Part shown: positions 16,652 to 25,319 of the stretch, piece by piece
Layout of the letters: each line of letters begins with the position of its first letter
Numbering within the stretch: position 1 is the stretch's first letter
Source of the DNA: an uncultured Prevotellaceae bacterium
GTDB taxonomy: Bacteria; Bacteroidota; Bacteroidia; Bacteroidales; Muribaculaceae
Direction of reading: 5' to 3'
DNA length: 64,000 nucleotides
Assembly (NCBI GenBank): GCA_947165675.1
Contig: CAMVBJ010000016.1
Location: 1 to 64,000, forward strand
Program-made: the position numbers and the translations under genes
The notes under the pieces: model-generated
The model's database searches: none
What the model was told of the DNA's origin: nothing
What the model saw: the letters and a program-made list of their open reading frames with translations, nothing else

Positions 16652-17878
16652 ATGAACGACGAAAACCGCTGCGTCTATTTGCGCAAACCCAATTTCGAGA
16701 ACCCACAACAGCAATGCGTTTTCTCCTGCGAGACAGACCTCTCACAATTCAGTGCAACCCCTTTGATCACCAACTGCAACATCCCCGTCGTGCTCAACCA
16801 CGAGATCACACTTGTCACGGGGAACAATTATTCCAGAACACATCATTACGCCAAAATGCTCGCCACAGCAATACTCAATGGCGGTGACTATCCCTATGCA
16901 CCAAGCCTCAAGACCAACGTCAACAACGGCAAGGTCATGTGGATTGACTCTGTCAATTCAATCCACTCGGTCAGTGACCTCATGACAGAATTCAAGCAAA
17001 ACTGTAACGTCAACGACAACAACTTCCGCATGATGTGCCTCGACTGCCTCGGCTCATTCCAGCACCACAGCGACATCGTCGTCGATCTCGTCATCAATGC
17101 CGTCCGAGATTTCCAGCCCAACTTCATCGTCATCAACGACATCGACCACCTGATGCCCTTTGGAGGGCATCGGGACACCACCGATTTCATCGATTTCCTG
17201 CGTGAGATTACCTCTTATTACAACGTTGCCGTTTGTGCCATCGGACACAACCTCATCGGCAAGGTCAAGAACACTACAGGTTTTCTGGGAAAAGAACTAC
17301 TTGGAATAGCACCCAATATCTTTCGAGTCATTGATCATGGAGCGACCTCGTGTGTCTCATCTTATAAATCTCTCATCCAGACCCCTTATGACTTCACTTT
17401 TACACTCAACGACCGCAACCTTCCCCAGGAGGTCATTATCACACCACAGCGCATTTCTGCCTCACAGGATTACATCGACACCAACACTCTTCAGGACATC
17501 TTCTCTACCATTATTCCCGATGGCAAATCCATCACAGCCGACCAACTCATGGCCGACGTCAGTGGACACCTCATCCACTTGGCTCGCTCCAATCGGGCAC
17601 GCAATTTCATCGCCAACGCTCTCATCCGCGGTCTCATCACCCGCGACGACGCCACTGGCAATTACACTGCCACCCCAGCATTGCACATCATTCCAGACCC
17701 GCGCTCATCTTGCTTTTTGACGGGAAGCGACCTTCACAGCCAAGCGCTACTAAACCATTTGAAAACAGGATACTACGACCGCATCCTTCACCCTAACAAA
17801 GACCCGGAAATCACATCTTTTAACACTTCCCCCGCCCCTCTCTCTCATGCGACGGCCAACCAACAACCGACAACTTAA
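16652..17878 (+). CDS. RecA/KaiC-like ATPase-fold protein with degenerate Walker A
   Basis: 408 residues from ATG 16652. The frame is open further upstream, but that part is the 177-bp element, so I start here. The fold is suggested by a strand-loop-helix EITLVTGNNYSRTHHYAKMLATAIL, in which the P-loop reads GNNYSRTH instead of GxxxxGKT, and by a Walker B-like strand NFIVINDIDHLMPFGG. A later strand (VAVCAIGHNLIGK) resembles the sensor region of AAA_25/RepA-type ATPases. The lysine is replaced by arginine, so ATP hydrolysis is doubtful. The C-terminal ~150 residues look helical and DNA-binding-like (DQLMADVSGHLIHLARSNRARNFIANAL). It lies between two copies of the element and ends 2 bp from the convergent glmU-like gene. 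It could be a mobile-element replication protein relic. Confidence 0.6.
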   Translation: MNDENRCVYLRKPNFENPQQQCVFSCETDLSQFSATPLITNCNIPVVLNHEITLVTGNNYSRTHHYAKMLATAILNGGDYPYAPSLKTNVNNGKVMWIDSVNSIHSVSDLMTEFKQNCNVNDNNFRMMCLDCLGSFQHHSDIVVDLVINAVRDFQPNFIVINDIDHLMPFGGHRDTTDFIDFLREITSYYNVAVCAIGHNLIGKVKNTTGFLGKELLGIAPNIFRVIDHGATSCVSSYKSLIQTPYDFTFTLNDRNLPQEVIITPQRISASQDYIDTNTLQDIFSTIIPDGKSITADQLMADVSGHLIHLARSNRARNFIANALIRGLITRDDATGNYTATPALHIIPDPRSSCFLTGSDLHSQALLNHLKTGYYDRILHPNKDPEITSFNTSPAPLSHATANQQPTT

Positions 17879-17880
17879 AA

Positions 17881-19077
17881 CTACTTGTAGCGGTCGCTGA
17901 TGTTGTAGATGGCCTTATAGATGTCACGGTCAACGTCGGTCAAGGCGATGTTGCGACGTGCCATAACGCGCTCGGCAATGGTATAGAAGGTCTCAAGAGG
18001 CACATTCTTGAAACCTGCGGCAGCGCTGCCCTCCTGGAAGGAAGCCACAAAGTTGCGCGGGAAACCCGCACCATGAATGTTAACTCCCACACCAAGGACG
18101 GTCGCGGTGTTGATCATGCCGTTGACACCTATCTTGCTGTGGTCACCCATAAACAAGCCGCAGAATTGCAGCCCAGTCCGCTCGAACCGCTTGCTGGCGT
18201 AGTTCCAGAGCTTGATTTCGCCATAATCGTTCTTGAGGTTGCTGGCTGTCGTTCCGCCACCGATGTTGCACCACTCGCCGATGACCGCATCGCCCAGGAA
18301 ACCCTCATGTGCCTTGTTACTGTAGCCGATGAAGACGGTGTTCTCGACCTCACCGCCAATCTTGCAGTGCGGACCGAGTGTGGTGGCGCCATAGACCTTG
18401 GCTCCGATGCGCACCTTGGCATCATGGCAGGCAGCAAAACCGCCACGGATGCAGGCGCCCTCCATCACCTCGACTTTGGGGCCTATGTAGATGGGGCCTT
18501 CATGGGTGTTGAGCATAGCGCCCTCGACATAGGCACCCTGCTCGACAAAGATGCGCGAGGGGTCACCGATCACTGTATTGGTGCTCGACAGGGGCTGTGA
18601 CTCCCGACCTGCCGTCAGGCGGTCAAAGTCCTGCGCCAACACGACACCATTGAACTCAAAGATGTCAAAGAGGTGCTTGACAACCAGTGGGATGTCCGCG
18701 GGAAAGTGAATGCGCGTATAGTGCCTGGCATCATAGTCATGCGCACTGCCGTTGAAGGCGATGAGCTGCTCGCCCACCATCAACGCCTCGCCCAGTTCCA
18801 AGTTGAGGACCTGCTGGGCCAGAGCGGGCGTGGGAATGACGTTGCCAGCCACCATCAGGTTGCTGCTGCGACGGGCATGGAGTGGGAATTTCTTCTTGAG
18901 ATAAGGTACAGTGAGGTAGCTGTAATTGGCTTCACCGAGCATAGCCTGCCACTTCTCGGCAATGGTGGTGATGCCCAACCGCAGCAATGCGATAGGGCGA
19001 GTGTAAGTGAACGGCAAGAGTTGCCTGCGCACCTCATTGTCGTCAAACAGGATGACGTTGCGTGCATTCTTCTTCAT
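17881..19077 (-). CDS. GlmU-like sugar-nucleotidyl/acetyl transferase with left-handed beta-helix
   Basis: 398 residues from ATG 19077; a GTG two codons upstream is possible. It begins NVILFDDNEVRRQLLPFTYTRPIALLRLGITTIAEKWQ, the N-terminal signature of the Bacteroidetes GlmU-family putative sugar nucleotidyltransferase, in place of the classic GxGxRM pyrophosphorylase loop. The C-terminal half carries hexapeptide repeats (PIYIGPKVEVMEGACIRGG, VRIGAKVYGATTLGPHCKIGG, VIGEWCNIGGGTTASNLK). It may supply UDP-GlcNAc or a related sugar for envelope glycans. A minus-strand box TACTTTTG (19110-19103) lies ~25 bp upstream. It is divergent from rfbC, another nucleotide-sugar gene. Confidence 0.85.
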   Translation of the reverse strand: MKKNARNVILFDDNEVRRQLLPFTYTRPIALLRLGITTIAEKWQAMLGEANYSYLTVPYLKKKFPLHARRSSNLMVAGNVIPTPALAQQVLNLELGEALMVGEQLIAFNGSAHDYDARHYTRIHFPADIPLVVKHLFDIFEFNGVVLAQDFDRLTAGRESQPLSSTNTVIGDPSRIFVEQGAYVEGAMLNTHEGPIYIGPKVEVMEGACIRGGFAACHDAKVRIGAKVYGATTLGPHCKIGGEVENTVFIGYSNKAHEGFLGDAVIGEWCNIGGGTTASNLKNDYGEIKLWNYASKRFERTGLQFCGLFMGDHSKIGVNGMINTATVLGVGVNIHGAGFPRNFVASFQEGSAAAGFKNVPLETFYTIAERVMARRNIALTDVDRDIYKAIYNISDRYK

Positions 19078-19102
19078 AATCACGACATTAAAAATTGCGT
19101 GG

Positions 19103-19110
19103 CAAAAGTA
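19103..19110 (-). promoter_or_regulatory. Promoter box of the glmU-like gene
   Basis: TACTTTTG read on the minus strand, 25 bp from the ATG at 19077. Confidence 0.5.
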
Positions 19111-19153
19111 GTTGATTTTCTTGAATTATCTTGTATCTAATTCCAAAAATGGT

Positions 19154-19161
19154 TAATTTTG
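19154..19161 (+). promoter_or_regulatory. Promoter box of rfbC
   Basis: TAATTTTG, 28 bp before the ATG at 19190, which is itself preceded by AGCAGGAA. The box lies upstream of the chosen start and excludes the longer open frame. Confidence 0.55.
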
Positions 19162-19189
19162 CAAATTGTTTAATTATAAAAAGCAGGAA

Positions 19190-19747
19190 ATGGAATTCAT
19201 TGAGCAAGCAATACAAGGCGTGTGGGTCATTGAACCCAAACGCTTTGGCGACAAGCGAGGATACTTCTCTGAAGTGTTTAAGCAGGCTGAGTTTGACGCA
19301 CATGTGGGACGGGTGGACTTCGTGCAAGACAACGAGTCGCTCTCAAGCAAGGGCGTGCTCCGCGGCCTCCACTTCCAGCGTGGAGAGTGCAGCCAAGCCA
19401 AACTGGTGCGTGTCTCTCAAGGCACAGTCCTTGACGTAATGGTGGACCTGCGACACGGCAGCCCCACGTGGGGACAACACCTGGCTGTCGAATTGAGTGC
19501 CGACACAGGGCGACAGCTGTTCATTCCGCGTGGCTTTGCCCATGGCTTTGTCGTGCTGAGTGATATAGCTCAATTCCAATACAAGGTAGATAACCTGTAT
19601 GCCCCACATAGCGAGGCAACGCTTCGATATGACGACCCTGCCTTGGGCATCGACTGGCGCATCGACCGAGCCGACATGCTCCTCAGCGAAAAAGACCTCA
19701 AGGGCCATTCGCTGGACGAAATGACGCCTGATTTCTTAGGCTTCTAA
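19190..19747 (+). CDS. rfbC: dTDP-4-dehydrorhamnose 3,5-epimerase
   Basis: 185 residues, the usual length. It shows the cupin-fold family motifs: GVWVIEPKRFGDKRGYFSEVFKQAEF, FVQDNESLSSKGVLRGLHFQ (with the catalytic His in LHFQ), KLVRVSQGTVLDVMVDLRHGSPTWG, FIPRGFAHGFVVLSD and the closing DPALGIDW. It converts dTDP-4-keto-6-deoxyglucose to dTDP-4-keto-rhamnose in dTDP-L-rhamnose synthesis. The rfbA, rfbB and rfbD partners are not adjacent, so the pathway genes are split. A copy of the 177-bp element follows 60 bp downstream. Confidence 0.96.
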   Translation: MEFIEQAIQGVWVIEPKRFGDKRGYFSEVFKQAEFDAHVGRVDFVQDNESLSSKGVLRGLHFQRGECSQAKLVRVSQGTVLDVMVDLRHGSPTWGQHLAVELSADTGRQLFIPRGFAHGFVVLSDIAQFQYKVDNLYAPHSEATLRYDDPALGIDWRIDRADMLLSEKDLKGHSLDEMTPDFLGF

Positions 19748-19810
19748 TCCCAGGATCACAGATATAATAAATGTGGGCAACAGTTCTATCGCTGCTGCCC
19801 ACATGATTAA

Positions 19811-19987
19811 GGGGATTTCTATAAATTAGCTTGATTTGGATTTTGATTTATTTTCGAGCAGATTTTGGCTTAGCTTCGAAGGAGCATAGCGAGCTATGGT
19901 CCAAGAAGATAGAGCAAAAGATGCCGAAAAGAAACGAAATACAATCAACTAAAGATATTAACATTTCGGTAATTTATAGAAGTCCCC
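19811..19987 (+). mobile_element. 177-bp MITE-like element, copy 3
   Basis: Ends GGGGATTTCTATAAATTA and TAATTTATAGAAGTCCCC are 18-bp inverted repeats with one mismatch. TTAA flanks it on both sides (19807-19810 and 19988-19991), a likely 4-bp target duplication. It sits between the converging rfbC and clpB genes, in the same orientation as the other copies. No transposase is encoded. Confidence 0.87.
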
Positions 19988-20007
19988 TTAAGTTAGAAAG
20001 GCGGTTT

Positions 20008-22596
20008 TCAGTTCTTGAAAACCAGGTGGTCTCCGTCGGCATCGATGATGATGGGATGGTCGCGATTGACACGCGCTGCGATGATATCCTTGCTCAACTG
20101 GTTGAGCACCATCGACTGGATAGCACGCTTGACGGGGCGTGCGCCAAATTCTGGATCATATCCAGCCTTGCCCAGCAGGTTGATGGCTGCATCGGTCACA
20201 TCAAGGGCGATACCATTGCGAGAAAGCATCTTCTTGACACCACTAAGCTGCATGGCGACAATCTGACGTATCTGCTCCTCATCGAGTGGTGTGAACATGA
20301 TGATCTCGTCAATACGGTTCAGGAACTCGGGACGGATGGTCTTCTTCAACATTTCCATCACATCATCGCGTATGCTGTTAATGACCTGTTCGCGATTGTC
20401 GGCCGTGAGGTGCTCAAAGCGCTCACGGATCAGGCTGGAACCCAGGTTGCTGGTCATGATGATGATCGTGTTCTTGAAGTTGACAGTTCGACCCTTGTTG
20501 TCGGTCAAGCGGCCATCGTCAAGCACCTGCAACAAGACATTGAACACATCGGGATTGGCCTTCTCAATCTCGTCGAACAGAACGACCGAGTAAGGCTTGC
20601 GCCTGACGGCTTCGGTCAACTGTCCTCCCTCGTCATAGCCCACGTAGCCAGGAGGCGAACCGATGAGCCTCGTGACCGAGAACTTCTCCTGATACTCGCT
20701 CATGTCGATACGGGTCATCATGTTCTCGTCGTTGAACATATAGTCTGCAAGTGCCTTTGCCAGCTCCGTCTTGCCCACGCCCGTGGTACCTAAGAAGATA
20801 AACGAACCGATGGGTCGTCGCGGGTCGTTCAAGCCAGCACGACTGCGACGCACGGCATCACTGATAGCCTTGATGGCATCGTCCTGACCGACAACACGCT
20901 TGTGCAGTTCCTCTTCAAGATGCAGCAGTTTTTCCTTCTCGCTCTGTAGCATCTTGGTCACAGGGATACCCGTCCAGCGAGATACAATCTCGGCAATATC
21001 GTCGCTATCGACCTCCTCCTTGATGAGCGCCTTATCGCCCTGCATCTGGCGCAGTCTGTCCTGAATGCCGGTATTCTCGTCCTGCTTCTGCTTGATGAGC
21101 GAGTAACGAATCTCGGCCACTCGACCATAATCACCCCTTCGTTCAGCCTGCTCGGCCTCGAAGTTGAGATGTTCGATGTCAATCTTGTTCTGCTGTATCT
21201 TGTTGATCAGCTCCTTCTCGCTCTTCCACTTGGCGTTATAGTCGCTTTCGCGGTCCTTGAGCTCGGCAATCTGTTTGTCAAGGTCGGCAATGCGAGCCTC
21301 GTCGCCATCACGCTTAATCGCGGCGCGCTCAATCTCGAGCTGTGAAATCTTGCGGGAAATCTCGTCCAGTCCCTGTGGCACGCTGTCCATCTCGATGCGC
21401 AACTTGGCTGCTGCCTCATCTATCAAGTCGATGGCCTTGTCAGGCAGGAAACGGTCGCTGATGTAGCGCTGGCTGAGTTGCACAGCAGCGATGATGGCGT
21501 CGTCCTTGATACGCACCTTGTGATGATTCTCATATTTCTCTTTCAATCCTCGCAGGATGGCAATCGAGCTCTCCTCGTCTGGCTCATCGACCATGACAAT
21601 CTGGAAACGACGCTCCAGAGCCTTATCCTTCTCGAAATACTTCTGGTACTCATCGAGAGTGGTTGCGCCTATGCTGCGCAGGTCACCACGCGCCAGGGCA
21701 GGCTTGAGGATGTTAGCCGCATCCATCGCCCCACTACTCTTGCCAGCCCCCACAAGGGTGTGTATCTCATCGATAAAGAGGATGATTTCGCCGTTTGCCT
21801 GCGTGATCTCGTTGATGACAGACTTGAGACGCTCCTCAAACTCACCTTGATACTTAGCACCCGCAATCAAGGCGCCCATGTCGAGAGAATAGACCTGCTT
21901 CATCTTCAGATTCTCGGGAACATCACCACGCACGATACGTTGTGCCAACCCCTCGACAATCGCAGTCTTACCCGTGCCTGGCTCACCGATCAGGATAGGG
22001 TTGTTCTTGGTGCGGCGGCTCAAGATCTGCAAAACTCGGCGGATCTCGTCATCGCGGCCGATAACAGGGTCGAGTTTACCTTGACGGGCACGCTCGTTAA
22101 GATTGACCGCATACTTGTTCAAGGCGTTGTACTGTTCCTCGGCGCTCTGTGATGTGGCATTCCTGCCCTTGCGCAACTCCTCGATGGCGGCCTTGAGGTC
22201 ATCACGGGTCATTCCCGCATCCTTGAGGATGGAGGATGCGCTCGATTTCACCTCAAACAGCGCCATCAAGATAGCCTCGACGGTCACATACTGGTCACCA
22301 TGGTTACTGGCAATGTCATTAGCCTTGTCGAGTACCTTGCTACCATCATTGCTCAAGTATGGCTCGCCGCCACTCACATGAGGCAAGTGCTGTAAAGCTG
22401 CCTCAAGCGGACGCTCAACATTGGCCGGGTTAATGTCCAGTTTCTGGAAAATGAACCTCACCACAGCATCGCCCTCGGTCAATATCGCCTTGAGCAGATG
22501 CTCGGGCTCGATGGCCTGGTTCCCATTGGACCGTGCAAGCTGCACAGCCTTCTGGACAACCTCTTGTGCTTTAATCGTAAAATTGTTGAAATTCAT
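20008..22596 (-). CDS. clpB: ATP-dependent chaperone ClpB
   Basis: 862 residues, full length. Repeated N-domain helices ([34 protein letters not shown]), NBD1 with Walker [19 protein letters not shown] and Walker [25 protein letters not shown], the coiled-coil M-domain (about 400-530, [44 protein letters not shown]) and NBD2 with [15 protein letters not shown] and [28 protein letters not shown] are all present. ClpB extracts proteins from aggregates with DnaK. The M-domain separates it from ClpA/ClpC, and there is no ClpP-binding tripeptide loop. A CTGACA palindrome lies ~95 bp upstream. Confidence 0.98.
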   Translation of the reverse strand: MNFNNFTIKAQEVVQKAVQLARSNGNQAIEPEHLLKAILTEGDAVVRFIFQKLDINPANVERPLEAALQHLPHVSGGEPYLSNDGSKVLDKANDIASNHGDQYVTVEAILMALFEVKSSASSILKDAGMTRDDLKAAIEELRKGRNATSQSAEEQYNALNKYAVNLNERARQGKLDPVIGRDDEIRRVLQILSRRTKNNPILIGEPGTGKTAIVEGLAQRIVRGDVPENLKMKQVYSLDMGALIAGAKYQGEFEERLKSVINEITQANGEIILFIDEIHTLVGAGKSSGAMDAANILKPALARGDLRSIGATTLDEYQKYFEKDKALERRFQIVMVDEPDEESSIAILRGLKEKYENHHKVRIKDDAIIAAVQLSQRYISDRFLPDKAIDLIDEAAAKLRIEMDSVPQGLDEISRKISQLEIERAAIKRDGDEARIADLDKQIAELKDRESDYNAKWKSEKELINKIQQNKIDIEHLNFEAEQAERRGDYGRVAEIRYSLIKQKQDENTGIQDRLRQMQGDKALIKEEVDSDDIAEIVSRWTGIPVTKMLQSEKEKLLHLEEELHKRVVGQDDAIKAISDAVRRSRAGLNDPRRPIGSFIFLGTTGVGKTELAKALADYMFNDENMMTRIDMSEYQEKFSVTRLIGSPPGYVGYDEGGQLTEAVRRKPYSVVLFDEIEKANPDVFNVLLQVLDDGRLTDNKGRTVNFKNTIIIMTSNLGSSLIRERFEHLTADNREQVINSIRDDVMEMLKKTIRPEFLNRIDEIIMFTPLDEEQIRQIVAMQLSGVKKMLSRNGIALDVTDAAINLLGKAGYDPEFGARPVKRAIQSMVLNQLSKDIIAARVNRDHPIIIDADGDHLVFKN

Positions 22597-22688
22597 ATTG
22601 TTGTTTCTCCTTTCATTTGCTTATTTCCTGCGCCCTTTCATGGCGCTACACCCTCCAACCTCTCAACACTTGTGCCAACGCCCGAAAA

Positions 22689-22703
22689 CTGACAAAATGT
22701 CAG
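22689..22703 (-). promoter_or_regulatory. Palindrome upstream of clpB, candidate stress operator
   Basis: CTGACA-AAA-TGTCAG (minus strand CTGACATTTTGTCAG) is a perfect 6-bp-arm inverted repeat ~95 bp before the clpB start. Placement in front of a heat-shock gene suggests a regulator site; I do not identify the protein. Confidence 0.4.
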
Positions 22704-22710
22704 CAACGCA

Positions 22711-22743
22711 AAAGCGACCCGCCCCCATCGAGGAACGAGTCGC
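22711..22743 (-). terminator. Terminator after the Wza-like gene
   Basis: Minus strand GCGACTCG, a ~14-nt loop, then CGGGTCGC and TTTTGCG. It lies 25 bp past the stop codon at 22768 and separates that gene from clpB. Confidence 0.6.
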
Positions 22744-22767
22744 CTTAACTTTTGAGATATTAAATAA

Positions 22768-23580
22768 TTACTTCTTGGCCAATACCGTTATAAAAGTAAT
22801 TAATGACATGGCGATGCTGAGAATAGAAGAACCGAAGGCCACCATGGGAGGAGCACTCCAAGCCTGACGAGCCTTAGACTCATTAGGCTGGACATAGAGG
22901 ATATCGTTCTGCTGCAACTCAAACTCGGGCATTGTCATGAAGTTGGCATCGCCGAGATTGATGCGCTTCACATGGCGCTGACCGTTAGCGTCGGTACGGA
23001 TAAGCATGATGTTATCACGACGACCCTGCAAGGTCAAGTCACCACTCATGGCGATGGCCTCGATCAGGTTAAGACGGCCATTGGTTGCTTCGATCACACC
23101 TGCATGTCCAAACTCTCCGATACAGTACACACGGAAGTTCTGGATACGGCACTCAACACCAGGCTTCTCGGTCAGATATCGTGGACAAATGAGTGAAGAA
23201 ATATAATCCTCAAGTGACTTCTTGGTCATGCCACTGATGTGCAGTCGTCCCAACACAGGGAACTCTATGTTACCATGATCATCAACAAGATAGAACACCG
23301 ATGAATTGTCACCCATAGTGTAACTCATGCCCGTTCCAAGTGTAGGTATATACTGGATCTTATTGAACGGTTTCACAGCATCGGCGTTGGAAGCAGACAC
23401 GTTAATTTGCAACATGTCACCTGGCTTGATAGTAAAGTCACCAGCCTGAGTAGTTGCGGTAGCAAGAGCAGCAGGTGGAATCTGGTCAATGTTGGTCATG
23501 TAGGGGACTTGCTGAGGTTCCTTGCATGACACAAAGAGCAATGCGACTACTGCGATCAAAAGTAGATTACGAATTTTCAT
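22768..23580 (-). CDS. Wza-like polysaccharide export lipoprotein
   Basis: 270 residues. The lipoprotein signal MKIRNLLLIAVVALLFVSCKEP places the lipidated Cys at residue 19. A Poly_export domain (FTIKPGDMLQINVSASNADAVKPFN, then FPVLGRLHISGMTKKSLEDYI) precedes an SLBB-like segment (YCIGEFGHAGVIEATNGRLNLIEAIAMSGDLTLQGRRDNIMLIR). The end is a hydrophobic helix (MVAFGSSILSIAMSLITFIT), as in Bacteroidetes Wza homologues that span the outer membrane. In capsule loci it works with a Wzc-type co-polymerase; no such gene is next to it, so it is an orphan. Confidence 0.9.
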   Translation of the reverse strand: MKIRNLLLIAVVALLFVSCKEPQQVPYMTNIDQIPPAALATATTQAGDFTIKPGDMLQINVSASNADAVKPFNKIQYIPTLGTGMSYTMGDNSSVFYLVDDHGNIEFPVLGRLHISGMTKKSLEDYISSLICPRYLTEKPGVECRIQNFRVYCIGEFGHAGVIEATNGRLNLIEAIAMSGDLTLQGRRDNIMLIRTDANGQRHVKRINLGDANFMTMPEFELQQNDILYVQPNESKARQAWSAPPMVAFGSSILSIAMSLITFITVLAKK

Positions 23581-23615
23581 ATTCTTTGATATTTTAGTGT
23601 TATTATTCTAAACTG

Positions 23616-23623
23616 CAAAGTTA
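23616..23623 (-). promoter_or_regulatory. Promoter box of the Wza-like gene
   Basis: TAACTTTG on the minus strand, 36 bp before the start codon at 23580. Confidence 0.5.
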
Positions 23624-23699
23624 ATAAAAAATGGAATAATCGATACTTTTTTGATGAAAAACATGAGTTAGAGAGGATTTTTTCCTTTTCTTTGCAGCC

Positions 23700-24278
23700 A
23701 TGAACACGACTCAACACCCTATTGAACGCCATCCGTGGCCCCCATTTATACCTGATGGTGCAAGGTACTTGTTTTTAGGGACATTCCCGCCAAAGCCAGA
23801 ACGCTGGTCCATGCCCTTTTTCTATCCCAACAAGATCAATGACTTCTGGCGCGTGATGGGCATCATCTTCGAGGGTGACCGCAACGCTTTGTGGGACTCG
23901 GAGCACAACTGCTTCGACATCAATGCGATTCAGGCATTTCTCGAACGCGAGAAAATTGCCCTTTGGGACACTGCTATGGCTGTGCGCCGCCTCAAGGACA
24001 ACGCCAGTGACAAGTTCCTGGAGATTGTCGAGCCTATTGACTTGGCAGGACTGCTTGACGCCCATAACACCATTAGTCAAATCATTACAACAGGGGAAAA
24101 GGCCACCAGCGTTGTCGCGACCCAGGCCGGCATCGGACTTCCTGCCATAGGCACACCCGTGAGTTGCCAAATTGGCAACCATCAGTTCACGCTATGGCGA
24201 ATGCCTTCAACTTCACGAGCCTACCCATTGCCCCTCGACAAGAAAGCTGAAGCCTACAGCAAGATATTTGACCATTGA
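23700..24278 (+). CDS. Uracil-DNA glycosylase superfamily protein
   Basis: 192 residues. The N-terminal strand and loop YLFLGTFPPKPERWSMPFFYPNKINDFWRVMGIIF match the phosphate/water-activating loop region of Mug/TDG-like or uracil-DNA-glycosylase-family proteins. IALWDTAMAVRRLKDNASDKFLEIVEP and IITTGEKATSVV follow in the expected order, and LPSTS-like MPSTSRAYPLPLDKK near the C-terminus corresponds to the leucine/intercalation loop. It probably removes a damaged or deaminated base in excision repair; the exact substrate cannot be told. A weak box TTTCTTTG (23687-23694) ends only 5 bp before the ATG, so the mRNA may have almost no leader. Confidence 0.82.
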   Translation: MNTTQHPIERHPWPPFIPDGARYLFLGTFPPKPERWSMPFFYPNKINDFWRVMGIIFEGDRNALWDSEHNCFDINAIQAFLEREKIALWDTAMAVRRLKDNASDKFLEIVEPIDLAGLLDAHNTISQIITTGEKATSVVATQAGIGLPAIGTPVSCQIGNHQFTLWRMPSTSRAYPLPLDKKAEAYSKIFDH

Positions 24279-24347
24279 AGCTAAGTACACAGCATGGCAA
24301 GAATTCACGCTTAATTAGAGCTGTTAATAACTTTTACGGTTAAAAAA

Positions 24348-24379
24348 TTTGGTGATGGAGTGCAAACGTTGTACTTTTG
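24348..24379 (+). promoter_or_regulatory. Promoter abutting the HU-CCDC81 start codon
   Basis: TTTG (24348-24351), 20 bp, TACTTTTG (24372-24379). The first ATG is at 24381, so transcription would start at or inside the first codons. Confidence 0.65.
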
Positions 24380-24380
24380 T

Positions 24381-25319
24381 ATGATGTTTTCCATTATTGA
24401 ACATATTGAGTACTTGATGATGCGCTACGACTGCGTGGTAGTGCCTGGCTGGGGAGCCTTCATAGCCAATTACTGCGCTGCGCATTATGATGAGGATAAT
24501 TCCTGCTGGAAACGTCCTCATCGCACAATCGGTTTTAATGCAAGCGTGAACCACAATGATGGTCTGTTAGCCCAATCATTAGTGCGCCGCGAGGGATTGA
24601 ATTACGACGAGGCCATGGCGTTTATTGCCGACAGTGTGACCACCTTCCGTCAACAGTTGTCAATGGATTGCGAGGTTTCCATGGGTCGTTTGGGCTACTT
24701 CCGCAGCAGTCAAGGGCAGTACATCGAGTTTGTACCCTTCTATCAAGACAATGCAAGCGATCGTTACTATGGACTTGCCGACTTAGAATGCCCGACAGTC
24801 GAGACACTGGAACGTCAAGAAGCCCTCGATGACGATTCCACCGCCATCGTTCCCAATGAACGCAACATCTTCTCTCGCAAGGCGACCCAAATTGCTGCAT
24901 CAATCGCAGTACTGCTCGGCTTGGGTGTCATGTTATCGACCCCCATGATTGTGGATCGCAACCTTCACGAGGCAAGCATTACCCCTACAGTAAAAGCGCC
25001 TCAATCACAGCAACTGGCCTATGACGTGATCGCCAATGAACCATCGTCACAGAGCATAGAGGTCATTGATACCAATACGGCGCTTGCCAAGGTCGGTAAC
25101 ACTGCAGGCAAATATTATATGGTCATCAGCACGCTGCGCAATCAGCAGGAACTGGACGCTTTCAAGAAATCCAATCCCGCGCTCGTGCCTTACATGAAGA
25201 TATTGAATTACAAGGGACTGAAGTGTGTCTATATCGCACGCAGCGATGATTACAGCCAATTAATGAGCCTGCGCGACGAATTGCCGGAGAAGCTGCGCGA
25301 CGTGTGGATTTACAACTGA
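24381..25319 (+). CDS. HU-CCDC81-type protein with membrane segment and SPOR-like end
   Basis: 312 residues from ATG 24381; ATG 24384 is equally good. The first ~130 residues follow the bacterial HU-CCDC81 pattern: IEHIEYLMMRYDCVVVPGWGAFIANY, RTIGFNASVNHNDGLLAQSLVRREGLNYDEAM, then EVSMGRLGYFRSSQGQYIEFVPF. A single transmembrane helix follows (ATQIAASIAVLLGLGVMLST). After a linker the end resembles a SPOR fold (GKYYMVISTLRNQQELDAFKKSN..LKCVYIARSDDYSQLMSLRD). SPOR domains bind denuded peptidoglycan, so a role coupling septal wall to a cytoplasmic nucleic-acid-binding-like domain is an inference. It overlaps the convergent gene at 25260 by 60 bp. Confidence 0.82.
   Translation: MMFSIIEHIEYLMMRYDCVVVPGWGAFIANYCAAHYDEDNSCWKRPHRTIGFNASVNHNDGLLAQSLVRREGLNYDEAMAFIADSVTTFRQQLSMDCEVSMGRLGYFRSSQGQYIEFVPFYQDNASDRYYGLADLECPTVETLERQEALDDDSTAIVPNERNIFSRKATQIAASIAVLLGLGVMLSTPMIVDRNLHEASITPTVKAPQSQQLAYDVIANEPSSQSIEVIDTNTALAKVGNTAGKYYMVISTLRNQQELDAFKKSNPALVPYMKILNYKGLKCVYIARSDDYSQLMSLRDELPEKLRDVWIYN

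Noticed and set aside
19831-20793. Long + strand frame opposite clpB
   Set aside because: It begins in the 177-bp element and then runs antisense to clpB, whose protein is certain.
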